Positions 1 to 5,997 of a stretch of 5,997 nt of DNA are shown here, one piece after another. This DNA is from Buchnera aphidicola (Cinara cuneomaculata) (GTDB taxonomy: Bacteria; Pseudomonadota; Gammaproteobacteria; Enterobacterales; Enterobacteriaceae): the NCBI RefSeq assembly GCF_900698865.1, contig NZ_LR217696.1, forward strand, positions 1-5,997, written 5' to 3'. The position numbers and the translations under genes were made by a program. Within the stretch, counting starts at the first letter, position 1. The number at the start of each line of letters is the position of its first letter. The notes beneath the pieces are model-generated. The model was given only the letters and a program-made list of their open reading frames with translations, was not told where the DNA came from and did not search any database.

Positions 1-2
1 TT

Positions 3-56
3 AAATTCTTAGAAAGACAAAATGAATTATTTAAAAAAAAAATAAACGCAAAATAA
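3..56 (+). CDS. Possible 3' end of an upstream gene, cut by the window start
   Basis: One frame is open from the window edge to a TAA at 54-56 and reads KFLERQNELFKKKINAK. It is charged and Lys-rich, as Buchnera C-termini often are. Only 17 residues are visible, so the product cannot be named. Leucine plasmids of Buchnera commonly carry yqhA (a small membrane protein), and the FLER stretch faintly recalls the YLDR near the end of E. coli YqhA, but this is a guess. A chance open frame of this length in AT-rich DNA is quite possible. If real, its stop lies just before the A tract and the leuB promoter. Confidence 0.3.
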   Translation, partial: KFLERQNELFKKKINAK

Positions 57-59
57 CAT

Positions 60-78
60 AAAAAAAAAAAAAAAAAAA
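60..78. repeat. Homopolymer tract of 19 A
   Basis: Nineteen consecutive A residues lie between the possible upstream gene and leuB. The tract sits immediately upstream of, and touches, the -35 element of the best promoter candidate, the place where an A-rich UP element would act on the RNA polymerase alpha subunits. Its length is seen directly; the UP-element role is inference. Such runs are prone to replication and polymerase slippage and to sequencing length errors, so the exact count may vary between copies. Confidence 0.85.
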
Positions 79-105
79 GACATTATATATTTTATATAGT
101 ATATT
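77..105 (+). promoter_or_regulatory. Candidate sigma70 promoter for leuB (leuBCD and perhaps beyond)
   Basis: AAGACA at 77-82 matches 4 of 6 bases of the -35 consensus and TATATT at 100-105 matches 5 of 6 of the -10 consensus, with the ideal 17-base spacing. The A tract directly upstream could act as an UP element. Transcription would start near 112, leaving a leader of about 35 bases before leuB. No ATG occurs between 57 and 146, so there is no leucine-rich leader peptide like the enterobacterial leuL. AT-rich DNA gives many chance -10 matches; the spacing and position are what favour this one. Confidence 0.55.
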
Positions 106-137
106 GTAATTAACAAATTATTCGAAAAATTATAAAA

Positions 138-146
138 AGGTTAAAA
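138..146 (+). promoter_or_regulatory. Ribosome binding site of leuB
   Basis: AAAAAGG ends at 140, giving an AGG core six bases before the ATG at 147. The context AGGTTAAAAATG is nearly the same as those of leuA and repA. It supports the chosen leuB start. Confidence 0.7.
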
Positions 147-1274
147 ATGAAAAAATCATTCAATATAGCAGTTTTACCTGGTGATGGAATTGGTCCTGAA
201 GTTATGGTAGAAGCATATAAAATTTTAAATATTATTAATAATGAGTTTAACTTTAAAATTAATACTCGTGAATTTGATATTGGTGGAATAGCATTTGATA
301 AATTCGGTACACCTTTACCTAAAAAAACACTAGATGGTTGTATTAAATCTGATGCAATTTTATTTGGATCTGTTGGAGGAAAAAAATGGACATGTCTATC
401 ACGTGATAAACAACCTGAAAGAGGTGCTTTATTGCCACTCAGACGATTTTTTAACTTATTTATTAACATTAGACCCATTAAATTAAATAATGATTTAAAA
501 CAGCTATCTCCGTTACGATCGGGAATAATAAAAAACGGATTTGATATTTTATGTATTCGTGAATTAATAGGCGGTATATATTTTGGTTTACCAAAAGGAA
601 GGAATACATTTAATAAAAAAAATATTTCTGCTTTTGATACAGAAATTTATTCTACTAAAGAAATTGAAAGAATTGCAAAAATTGCTTTTCAATTATCTTT
701 ACAGCGAAATAAACAAGTTTGTTCAATAGATAAAGCTAATGTTTTAGAAAGTTCTTCTTTATGGAGGGAAGTAGTAACCACTGTTTCTAAAAATTTTCCA
801 GATGTTCAATTACGGCATCTGTATGTTGATAATGCAGCCATGCAATTAATAAAAAATCCTAATCAATTTGATGTTATATTATGTTCTAATTTATTTGGAG
901 ATATTTTATCAGATGAATGTGCAATGTTAACCGGATCCATTGGGATGTTACCTTCTGCTAGTTTAAATAAAAATTTTTTTGGATTATTTGAACCAGCTGG
1001 CGGATCTGCTCCGGATTTGAAAGGTAAAAATTTAGCTAATCCAATTGCTCAAATTCTTTCTTTAGGATTATTGTTTGAATACTCCTTAAATTTACAGCAT
1101 ATTGCTCGATATATTGAATTGTCTGTAATAAAAACTTTACAAAAAGGATATCGCACCTTAGATATTTCTGATGGTAAAAATTATATTAATACAAATCAAA
1201 TGGGCACTAAAATTGCTAAAACATTATCCGAGATAATAAAAAATGAAAACCACATTATATCAAAAAATATTTAA
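147..1274 (+). CDS. leuB: 3-isopropylmalate dehydrogenase
   Basis: LeuB oxidatively decarboxylates 3-isopropylmalate to 2-ketoisocaproate with NAD+ in the cytoplasm. The 375 residues align without large gaps to E. coli LeuB (363). The N-terminus carries the family motif [12 protein letters not shown] (residues 9-20). Substrate-site residues are present: the PLRRFF stretch, Arg138 and Tyr145 in [12 protein letters not shown], Lys196 in SIDKANVL and Asp228 in YVDNAAMQL. The metal ligands Asp252 and Asp256 lie in [13 protein letters not shown], and the nucleotide-binding loop is in [14 protein letters not shown]. The start has a good AGG site six bases upstream and matches the E. coli N-terminus. 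The gene is first in the order leuBCDA. Its last codons run 32 bases into leuC, giving a C-terminal extension of roughly nine residues (ENHIISKNI) beyond the usual end. All catalytic residues are intact, so it should be active. Confidence 0.97.
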   Translation: MKKSFNIAVLPGDGIGPEVMVEAYKILNIINNEFNFKINTREFDIGGIAFDKFGTPLPKKTLDGCIKSDAILFGSVGGKKWTCLSRDKQPERGALLPLRRFFNLFINIRPIKLNNDLKQLSPLRSGIIKNGFDILCIRELIGGIYFGLPKGRNTFNKKNISAFDTEIYSTKEIERIAKIAFQLSLQRNKQVCSIDKANVLESSSLWREVVTTVSKNFPDVQLRHLYVDNAAMQLIKNPNQFDVILCSNLFGDILSDECAMLTGSIGMLPSASLNKNFFGLFEPAGGSAPDLKGKNLANPIAQILSLGLLFEYSLNLQHIARYIELSVIKTLQKGYRTLDISDGKNYINTNQMGTKIAKTLSEIIKNENHIISKNI

Positions 1275-2646
1275 TTCACATTTAATACATCATAAAAAAA
1301 ATATTACACCAATTATTTATATTGATTTACATTTAATACATGAAGTAACATCTCCTCAAGCATTTACAGGGTTAAAAGAAAAAAATAGAATTGTACGAAG
1401 ACCAAACCAAACATTTGCCACCATGGATCATAATGTCCCTACTCACTCTAGAGACATTAACAACTCTTCTTATATGGCAAAAAAACAAATGAAAGCTTTA
1501 ATTCAAAATTGTCAAGATTTTAAAATTTCTTGTTATAGTCTAACAGATATAAATCAAGGTATTGTTCATGTAGTTGCTCCCGAACAAGGCATGACATTAC
1601 CAGGAATGACAATTGTTTGTGGAGATTCACATACATCAACTCATGGTGCTTTTGGAGCATTAGCATTTGGAATAGGAACTTCAGAAGTAGAACATGTTTT
1701 GGCTACTCAGACTTTACCTCAAAATTATATGAAAAATATGCGAATATATATACACGGTAATCAAAAAGAAAACATATATTCTAAAGATATTATCTTAAAA
1801 ATAATTAATCAAATAGGTACATCTGGAGGTGTAGGATATGTAGTGGAATTTACTGGACCAATTATACAAAATATGAGCATGGAAAGTCGTATGACAATTT
1901 GTAACATGGCTATTGAATTAGGTGCGAAATCTGGTCTAATTCAACCGGACAATACTACCTACGAATATTTAAAAAATAAAAATTTTATTCCTAAAAATCG
2001 TTCTTGGAAAGAATATACAAAATTTTGGAATCTTTTAAAATCTGGGCCTAAATCTATTTTTGAAAAAGATATATCAATTGATATATCACATTTATCGCCA
2101 CAAATTACATGGGGGACAAATCCGTCTCAAGTAATTTCTATTAATGACAAAATTCCAAAATTAAAAGATTTTAAAGATAAAAATAAATTAGAAGATGTTA
2201 AACGATCTCTAGATTATATGGGATTAAAAGATGGAACAAGTTTAGTTGGTATACCTGTTAATAAAGTTTTTATTGGATCATGTACAAATTCTAGAATTGA
2301 AGATTTACGAATAGTTGCTTCAGTTGTTAAAAATAAGATTATCGCAAGTAATGTAGAAGCTTTGATTGTCCCTGGATCGGGGTTAGTAAAAAAACAAGCC
2401 GAAAAAGAAGGTTTAGATAAAATTTTTAAAAAATCTGGTTTTCAATGGAGACATGCCGGATGTTCTATGTGTTTAGGTATGAACGAAGATCAATTAAAAC
2501 CTCAAGAAAGATGCGCATCCACTAGTAATAGAAACTTTGAAGGAAGACAAGGAATTAATGGTCGAACACATCTCATGAGTCCATGGTTAGCTGCACAAAC
2601 TGCCTTATATGGAAAATTTGTCAATATTAAAAATTTTTCTTCATAA
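1243..2646 (+). CDS. leuC: 3-isopropylmalate dehydratase large subunit
   Basis: LeuC is the iron-sulfur subunit of isopropylmalate isomerase, which with LeuD converts 2-isopropylmalate to 3-isopropylmalate. It has 467 residues against 466 in E. coli and aligns throughout. The three [4Fe-4S] ligands are Cys347 (in FIGSCTNSR), Cys407 and Cys410 (in GCSMCLGM), the same numbers as in E. coli. Other aconitase-family signatures are [26 protein letters not shown] and the C-terminal [14 protein letters not shown]. The ATG at 1243 is supported by the N-terminal match ([10 protein letters not shown] to E. coli MAKTLYEKLF), so the 32-base overlap with the end of leuB is genuine. Only a weak GAGA lies upstream (1230-1233), which suggests translation coupled to leuB. 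leuD follows after 24 bases. Confidence 0.97.
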   Translation: MKTTLYQKIFNSHLIHHKKNITPIIYIDLHLIHEVTSPQAFTGLKEKNRIVRRPNQTFATMDHNVPTHSRDINNSSYMAKKQMKALIQNCQDFKISCYSLTDINQGIVHVVAPEQGMTLPGMTIVCGDSHTSTHGAFGALAFGIGTSEVEHVLATQTLPQNYMKNMRIYIHGNQKENIYSKDIILKIINQIGTSGGVGYVVEFTGPIIQNMSMESRMTICNMAIELGAKSGLIQPDNTTYEYLKNKNFIPKNRSWKEYTKFWNLLKSGPKSIFEKDISIDISHLSPQITWGTNPSQVISINDKIPKLKDFKDKNKLEDVKRSLDYMGLKDGTSLVGIPVNKVFIGSCTNSRIEDLRIVASVVKNKIIASNVEALIVPGSGLVKKQAEKEGLDKIFKKSGFQWRHAGCSMCLGMNEDQLKPQERCASTSNRNFEGRQGINGRTHLMSPWLAAQTALYGKFVNIKNFSS

Positions 2647-2670
2647 ACTTTTAGAGATATTATTACAATA

Positions 2671-3273
2671 ATGCAAAATTTTATAAAACATGTTGGTATC
2701 ATTGTTCCGTTAGATATATCAAATATAGATACAGATATAATTATTCCGAAACAATTTTTACAGAAAATTGATAGAATTGGATTTGGTAAAAAATTATTTT
2801 ATAATTGGAGATTTTTAAATTCTTCCAAAGAAGAAAATCCTAATTTTATTTTAAATCAAAAAAATTATCGTGACGCTAGTATTCTTTTAACTCGTAATAA
2901 TTTTGGGTGCGGTTCTTCTAGAGAACATGCTGTGTGGGCTTTAATAGATTACGGATTTAAAGTAATTATTGCACATAGTTTTTCTGATATTTTTATAAAT
3001 AATTGTTTAAATAATCGTTTATTATTAATTTCTTTTCCTAAAAAAACAATAGATAAATTGTTTTTTATACTAAAAAAAAAATTACAAATTTTTTGTGTAA
3101 TAGATTTATTAAAAGAAATAATTAAAATTGATAATTATCACTTTAAATTTAAAATTAATCCTATTAAAAAACAGTCTATTATGTATGGATTTGATCATAT
3201 CGATCATACTTTAAAACATGAAAAAAAAATAAATTTATATGAAAAAAACAATTCTATGTTTAATTTTTATTAA
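2671..3273 (+). CDS. leuD: 3-isopropylmalate dehydratase small subunit
   Basis: LeuD is the swivelling-domain subunit that pairs with LeuC to form isopropylmalate isomerase. Its length of 200 residues fits E. coli LeuD (201). Clear family motifs are VPLDISNIDTDIIIPKQFL (12-30) and the substrate-loop signature NFGCGSSREHA (77-87), followed by DYGFKVIIAHSFSDIF. The last third is more diverged and very Lys/Ile/Asn-rich, and contains a ten-A run at 3072-3081, but the frame stays open to the normal length. The start agrees with the E. coli N-terminus (MQNFIKHVG to MAEKFIKHTG). The upstream AGAGA at 2653-2657 is a poor, distant ribosome site, so translation may depend on coupling to leuC 24 bases before. 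A large inverted repeat follows the gene. Confidence 0.96.
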   Translation: MQNFIKHVGIIVPLDISNIDTDIIIPKQFLQKIDRIGFGKKLFYNWRFLNSSKEENPNFILNQKNYRDASILLTRNNFGCGSSREHAVWALIDYGFKVIIAHSFSDIFINNCLNNRLLLISFPKKTIDKLFFILKKKLQIFCVIDLLKEIIKIDNYHFKFKINPIKKQSIMYGFDHIDHTLKHEKKINLYEKNNSMFNFY

Positions 3274-3298
3274 AAATGATATTTAATAATTTTTAATA
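3268..3298 (+). repeat. Inverted repeat across the leuD stop codon (10-base arms)
   Basis: TATTAAAAAT at 3268-3277 is the exact reverse complement of ATTTTTAATA at 3289-3298, with an 11-base loop. The left arm contains the leuD stop codon. The stem is all A/T, so it is weak and could arise by chance. In RNA it might add to 3'-end stability of a leuBCD transcript. It lies eleven bases before the larger palindrome. Confidence 0.4.
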
Positions 3299-3308
3299 AA
3301 ATATTTTT

Positions 3309-3338
3309 CCTCATAAAATTTTTAAAAATTTTATGAGG
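3309..3338. repeat. Perfect 15+15 palindrome between leuD and leuA
   Basis: CCTCATAAAATTTTT at 3309-3323 is followed with no spacer by its exact reverse complement at 3324-3338. As RNA it forms a strong hairpin on either strand, closed by a CCTC/GAGG clamp that is unusually G/C-rich for this DNA. Neither strand has a T run directly after the stem (the + strand continues GTTAAAAAA), so it is not a canonical intrinsic terminator. TTTTT at 3304-3308 could also pair with the A run at 3342-3346 across a small bulge. Likely roles are an mRNA-processing or stability element separating leuBCD from leuA, or a protein-binding site. Long inverted repeats are known from Buchnera leucine plasmids, but equivalence was not checked. 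Confidence 0.85.
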
Positions 3339-3375
3339 GTTAAAAAACTTATAAATATATTATATTACTTATCTT

Positions 3376-3387
3376 AAAAGGTTAATT
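3376..3387 (+). promoter_or_regulatory. Ribosome binding site of leuA
   Basis: AAAAGG at 3376-3381 lies six bases before the ATG at 3388. The context AGGTTAATTATG repeats the arrangement seen before leuB and repA and fixes the leuA start. Confidence 0.7.
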
Positions 3388-4935
3388 ATGAAAAAAAAGA
3401 TTATTATTTTCGATACAACACTACGTGATGGTGAACAAGCTTTACAAGCAAGTTTAAATTCAAATAAAAAAATACAGATTGCTTTAGCTTTAGAACGTAT
3501 GGGAGTAGATGTGATTGAAGCGGGTTTTCCTATTTCTTCACCTGGAGAATTTAAATCAATAGAATCTATTTCTAAACTGCTTAAAACAAGTAAAATATGT
3601 AGCTTGGCTCGATGTTTAAAAAAAGATATTGATACTGCCGCTCAAGCTATGAAACATGCAGCAGAAAGTAGAATTCATCTTTTCTTAGGAACTTCTAATT
3701 TACATATATCTTCTAAGTTAAAAAAAAGTTTTAATGAAATAACAGATATGGCTGTTTCCTCTGTTATAAGAGCTCGCAAATATACAAATGATGTTGAATT
3801 TTCTTGTGAAGATGCAGGAAGAACATCATTACATAATTTATATAAAATTATTGAAGCTGTTATTGATGCTGGAGCTACTACCATCAATATCCCTGATACT
3901 GTTGGATATACTACTCCGACACAATTTAAAAAAATTATTCAAAATATTTTTGATCATGTTAAAAATATACATAAAGTTATTGTGTCAGTACATTGCCATA
4001 ATGATCTAGGAATGGCGGTAGGAAACTCTATAAGCGCTGTTGAGGCTGGAGCAAGACAAATTGAAGGAACTATGAATGGTTTAGGTGAAAGAGCAGGAAA
4101 TGCGGCGTTAGAAGAAGTAATAATGGCATTATATGTACATCAAAATGTGTTAAAAAAATATACTAATATAAATTATAAGGAAATTTATAAAACTAGTAAG
4201 ATAGTCAGTCAATTTTGTAATATGCCAATTTCTATAAATAAAGCTATTGTAGGAAAAAATGCGTTTTTACATTCATCAGGTGTTCATCAAGATGGTGTCT
4301 TAAAAAATAGAAAAAATTATGAAATAATTAATCCAATAAAAATTGGGTTAAATAATTGTAAATTAAATTTAACTTCTAGATCAGGTCGATCAGCTGTAGA
4401 ACATCGTATGCAAGAAATGGGTTATCATAAAAACGATTATAACTTAAATGAATTATATATTGATTTTTTAAAGTTAGCAGATAAAAAAGGACAAATTTTT
4501 GATTACGATTTAGAAGCTTTAGCTTTTTTTAAAAAACAACAAAATACCGAAGAATATTTTAAATTAGAATATTTTGATGTACAATCTAAATTATCAGGAT
4601 TGTCTGTAGCATCTATTATTTTAATATGCGGTTCTCAAACAAATATTCAAAAAGCTACCACAAGTAATGGACCAGTAGATGCTATTTATCAAGCTTTAAA
4701 TAAAGCTACTTTATATCCTATTATTTTAAAAAAATTTCATTTAGTAGCAAACGGAGAAGGGAAAGATGCTTTAGGAAAAGTGGATATCGTTGTGCAATAT
4801 AAATTACGAAATTTTCATGGAGTAGGATTAGCTACTGATATCATTGAAGCATCAGCTCAAGCTATGGTAAATGTATTGAATTATATTTGGAAATCTAATC
4901 AAGTTAATAAAGAACTAGAAAAATTAAATAAATAA
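3388..4935 (+). CDS. leuA: 2-isopropylmalate synthase
   Basis: LeuA condenses acetyl-CoA with 2-ketoisovalerate to give 2-isopropylmalate, the first committed and leucine-inhibited step. The protein has 515 residues against 523 in E. coli, the difference being a shorter C-terminal tail. The TIM-barrel catalytic domain shows [12 protein letters not shown] (8-19, with metal ligand Asp14), HCHNDLG with His202 and His204, and NGLGERAGN ending at Asn238. A linker domain carries the SGVHQDG motif (297-303). The C-terminal regulatory domain (about 390-510) is complete, with [11 protein letters not shown] from 428 and [13 protein letters not shown] from 456, so feedback inhibition by leucine may be retained; this is inference. 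The gene sits last in the leu cluster, unlike E. coli, where it is first. It is separated from leuD by a palindrome-bearing spacer and followed 32 bases later by repA. Confidence 0.97.
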   Translation: MKKKIIIFDTTLRDGEQALQASLNSNKKIQIALALERMGVDVIEAGFPISSPGEFKSIESISKLLKTSKICSLARCLKKDIDTAAQAMKHAAESRIHLFLGTSNLHISSKLKKSFNEITDMAVSSVIRARKYTNDVEFSCEDAGRTSLHNLYKIIEAVIDAGATTINIPDTVGYTTPTQFKKIIQNIFDHVKNIHKVIVSVHCHNDLGMAVGNSISAVEAGARQIEGTMNGLGERAGNAALEEVIMALYVHQNVLKKYTNINYKEIYKTSKIVSQFCNMPISINKAIVGKNAFLHSSGVHQDGVLKNRKNYEIINPIKIGLNNCKLNLTSRSGRSAVEHRMQEMGYHKNDYNLNELYIDFLKLADKKGQIFDYDLEALAFFKKQQNTEEYFKLEYFDVQSKLSGLSVASIILICGSQTNIQKATTSNGPVDAIYQALNKATLYPIILKKFHLVANGEGKDALGKVDIVVQYKLRNFHGVGLATDIIEASAQAMVNVLNYIWKSNQVNKELEKLNK

Positions 4936-4950
4936 AAATTTTTACAAAAC

Positions 4951-4967
4951 CCTACAATAGGTTATTT
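4951..4967 (+). promoter_or_regulatory. Ribosome binding site of repA inside a small hairpin
   Basis: TAGG at 4958-4961 ends six bases before the repA ATG and continues as AGGTTATTTATG, like the leuB and leuA sites. CCTA at 4951-4954 is complementary to TAGG across a CAA loop, so a short four-base stem could cover the Shine-Dalgarno core. The stem is small and its effect is uncertain. Confidence 0.5.
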
Positions 4968-5813
4968 ATGTTAGAAAAAAAATATGTATATAATCCATAT
5001 CCACAATTTATTCAACCTGAAAATCATAAGAAACGTCCAGCGTTTATTAGATATGCAATGAAGCGTGCAGCTACGATTAATATTACTAAAAATAAAATTT
5101 ATTCATCTATTCGTGAATTTAAAAATCCAATCACAGGACATGTTTTACCTCGAAAAAGACGTTTAAATAAACATCGTGCACGTGCTCTACGTGCTATATC
5201 ACAAGCCATGCTATATCATTTTAATATTGCATCTACTTTAGTAATGGCTTCTGTTGAAAAATTATCAGATGTGTGTGGATTATCAACATATTCTAGTGTA
5301 GGTAATAAATCTATTACAAGAGCTTCTAGATTAATTACAGATTTTATGGAACCAATTGGTTTAATTAGTTGTCAAAAAATATGGGATAAGATTTTAGGAA
5401 TGTATATTCCTAAAATCATCTGTTTAAAACCGTTATTTTTTATGATGTTTGATATTTCTCAATGCAGACTTAAACAAATTAGAATAAAACAACTACAATG
5501 GATAAATAAGCAATTAGTAAAAAAAGGAAAATCTAAAATAACATTTTTTGAAGCCAAACAAAAAGCAAAAGAAAAACATATTCAACGATCATTAAATTAT
5601 AGACAATATAAACATTATATTAATGAAAATCAAAATAAAGCTATACAAATAACTCAATTAAAAAAAAAATATGCTCGTTCATATATTTTAAATAAACTAG
5701 TACAAAAATATTCTATTGAAGAACTATGTAATATAGGATTAGTTAATTTAAAGAAAAAAGTTAATTGTGAATATTTCAAATTAAAACAATTAGCAAAACA
5801 TTCTATTCCTTAA
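4968..5813 (+). CDS. repA: IncFII-type plasmid replication initiator RepA
   Basis: This 281-residue basic protein resembles RepA of the IncFII/RepFIIA plasmids, which binds the origin downstream of its own gene and starts replication. Recognisable parts are the Arg/Lys-rich PRKRRLNKHRARALRAISQA (61-80), then YHFNIASTLVMASVEKLSDVCGLST, SITRASRLITDFMEPIGLIS (115-134) and the MYIPKI segment near 145-150. E. coli counterparts have similar FHYDP, SITTLAIECGL, SITRATRAL and CYIPTDI strings. The C-terminal 100 residues are Lys/Gln-rich and probably helical. The start follows an AGG site and gives an N-terminus typical of Buchnera RepA (KKYVYNPYPQFIQP). It follows leuA by only 32 bases with no convincing promoter, so co-transcription is likely. 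Buchnera leucine plasmids can carry two related genes (repA1, repA2); which one this is cannot be decided here. Confidence 0.93.
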   Translation: MLEKKYVYNPYPQFIQPENHKKRPAFIRYAMKRAATINITKNKIYSSIREFKNPITGHVLPRKRRLNKHRARALRAISQAMLYHFNIASTLVMASVEKLSDVCGLSTYSSVGNKSITRASRLITDFMEPIGLISCQKIWDKILGMYIPKIICLKPLFFMMFDISQCRLKQIRIKQLQWINKQLVKKGKSKITFFEAKQKAKEKHIQRSLNYRQYKHYINENQNKAIQITQLKKKYARSYILNKLVQKYSIEELCNIGLVNLKKKVNCEYFKLKQLAKHSIP

Positions 5814-5832
5814 AAAAAATCTTGTATTTTTT
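5814..5832 (+). terminator. Weak A/T hairpin just after repA
   Basis: AAAAAAT at 5814-5820 and ATTTTTT at 5826-5832 form a seven-base stem with a five-base CTTGT loop starting right after the repA stop. The right arm supplies a T run. There are no G/C pairs, so intrinsic termination would be weak, and such structures occur by chance in DNA this AT-rich. Confidence 0.25.
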
Positions 5833-5997
5833 ATAAATTATAGTAATTTTATTTAAATATATTTGAACTCAATATATTTTTTAAAAAATTTATATAAACT
5901 ATATTTATATATGTCATTTTAATATATAATTTTAAAATTTCGAAAATTTTATTTATAAAAATATACTGTTTCTATTTCAAGCTATCATTCATTATCA
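5814..5997. other. Non-coding AT-rich region downstream of repA; possible origin side
   Basis: No gene is visible on either strand in these 184 bases, and no tRNA-like or other RNA structure stands out. In IncFII plasmids the CIS element and origin lie directly downstream of repA, so this is the expected place for an origin; the AT-richness would suit strand opening. A second small inverted repeat (TAAAATTT at 5933-5940, its complement at 5944-5951, three-base loop) lies within it. No intact DnaA box (TTATCCACA or a close form) was found; the window ends in TTATCA, which could be the start of one. Confidence 0.35.

Noticed and set aside
110..478. 122-codon open frame on the - strand over the start of leuB
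   Set aside because: It is antisense to the conserved leuB sequence, has no recognisable motif, and arises from the codon bias of leuB.
2502..2702. 66-codon open frame on the - strand over the leuC-leuD junction
   Set aside because: It lies opposite strongly conserved leuC codons and shows no family similarity or ribosome site.
3309..3338. The palindrome as an intrinsic transcription terminator
   Set aside because: Neither strand has a T run after the stem; the + strand continues GTTAAAAAA and the - strand continues with A residues.
3340..3368. Promoter for leuA in the leuD-leuA spacer (TTAAAA with TATATT or TATTAC)
   Set aside because: The -10-like sequences are expected by chance here and the -35 match is poor, with spacing of 15 or a weak -10 at 17. 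A leuA promoter is possible but not supported by this sequence alone.
3675..4009. Open frames of 70 (-) and 73 (+) codons inside leuA
   Set aside because: Both overlap the conserved LeuA catalytic domain in other frames; the + one is a low-complexity Leu/Ile string typical of shifted AT-rich codons.
4933..4944. TAAAAATTTTTA palindrome at the leuA stop
   Set aside because: An A/T-only 12-base palindrome is expected by chance in this composition and has no following signal.
1..5997. CRISPR array, tRNA, insertion sequence or toxin-antitoxin genes
   Set aside because: No regularly spaced direct repeats, cloverleaf-like segment, transposase motif or small gene pair was found on either strand.

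Overview
The window looks like most of a leucine-biosynthesis plasmid from a strongly reduced, very AT-rich gammaproteobacterial endosymbiont, best matched by Buchnera aphidicola of aphids. Three things point there: four leu genes whose proteins align closely in register with the Escherichia coli enzymes, an IncFII-type RepA directly behind them, and heavy A/T bias in codons and spacers. Identification rests on remembered family sequences, not on a database search.

Layout, all on the + strand: a possible 3' end of an unidentified gene (3-56); a 19-base A tract and a good sigma70-like promoter (60-105); leuB (147-1274), overlapping leuC (1243-2646) by 32 bases; a 24-base gap and leuD (2671-3273); a 114-base spacer carrying two inverted repeats, one a perfect 15+15 palindrome (3309-3338); leuA (3388-4935); a 32-base gap and repA (4968-5813); then about 184 bases of AT-rich non-coding DNA to the window end, the place where an IncFII-type origin would be expected.

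Together leuA, leuC+leuD and leuB give the complete committed leucine branch: 2-ketoisovalerate to 2-isopropylmalate (LeuA), isomerisation to 3-isopropylmalate (LeuCD), and oxidative decarboxylation to 2-ketoisocaproate (LeuB). Active-site and metal or cluster ligands are intact in all four, so the pathway appears functional. The final transamination must be done elsewhere.

The gene order leuBCDA differs from the leuABCD order of E. coli. leuB, leuA and repA share nearly the same translation start context (AGGTTA, three A/T bases, ATG), whereas leuC and leuD do not. No leader peptide or attenuator precedes leuB, and there is no room before repA for the antisense-RNA/leader-peptide copy control of classical IncFII plasmids. 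Nothing here requires a wholly new system; the interesting parts are the operon rearrangement, the palindrome between leuD and leuA, and the tight coupling of repA to leuA.
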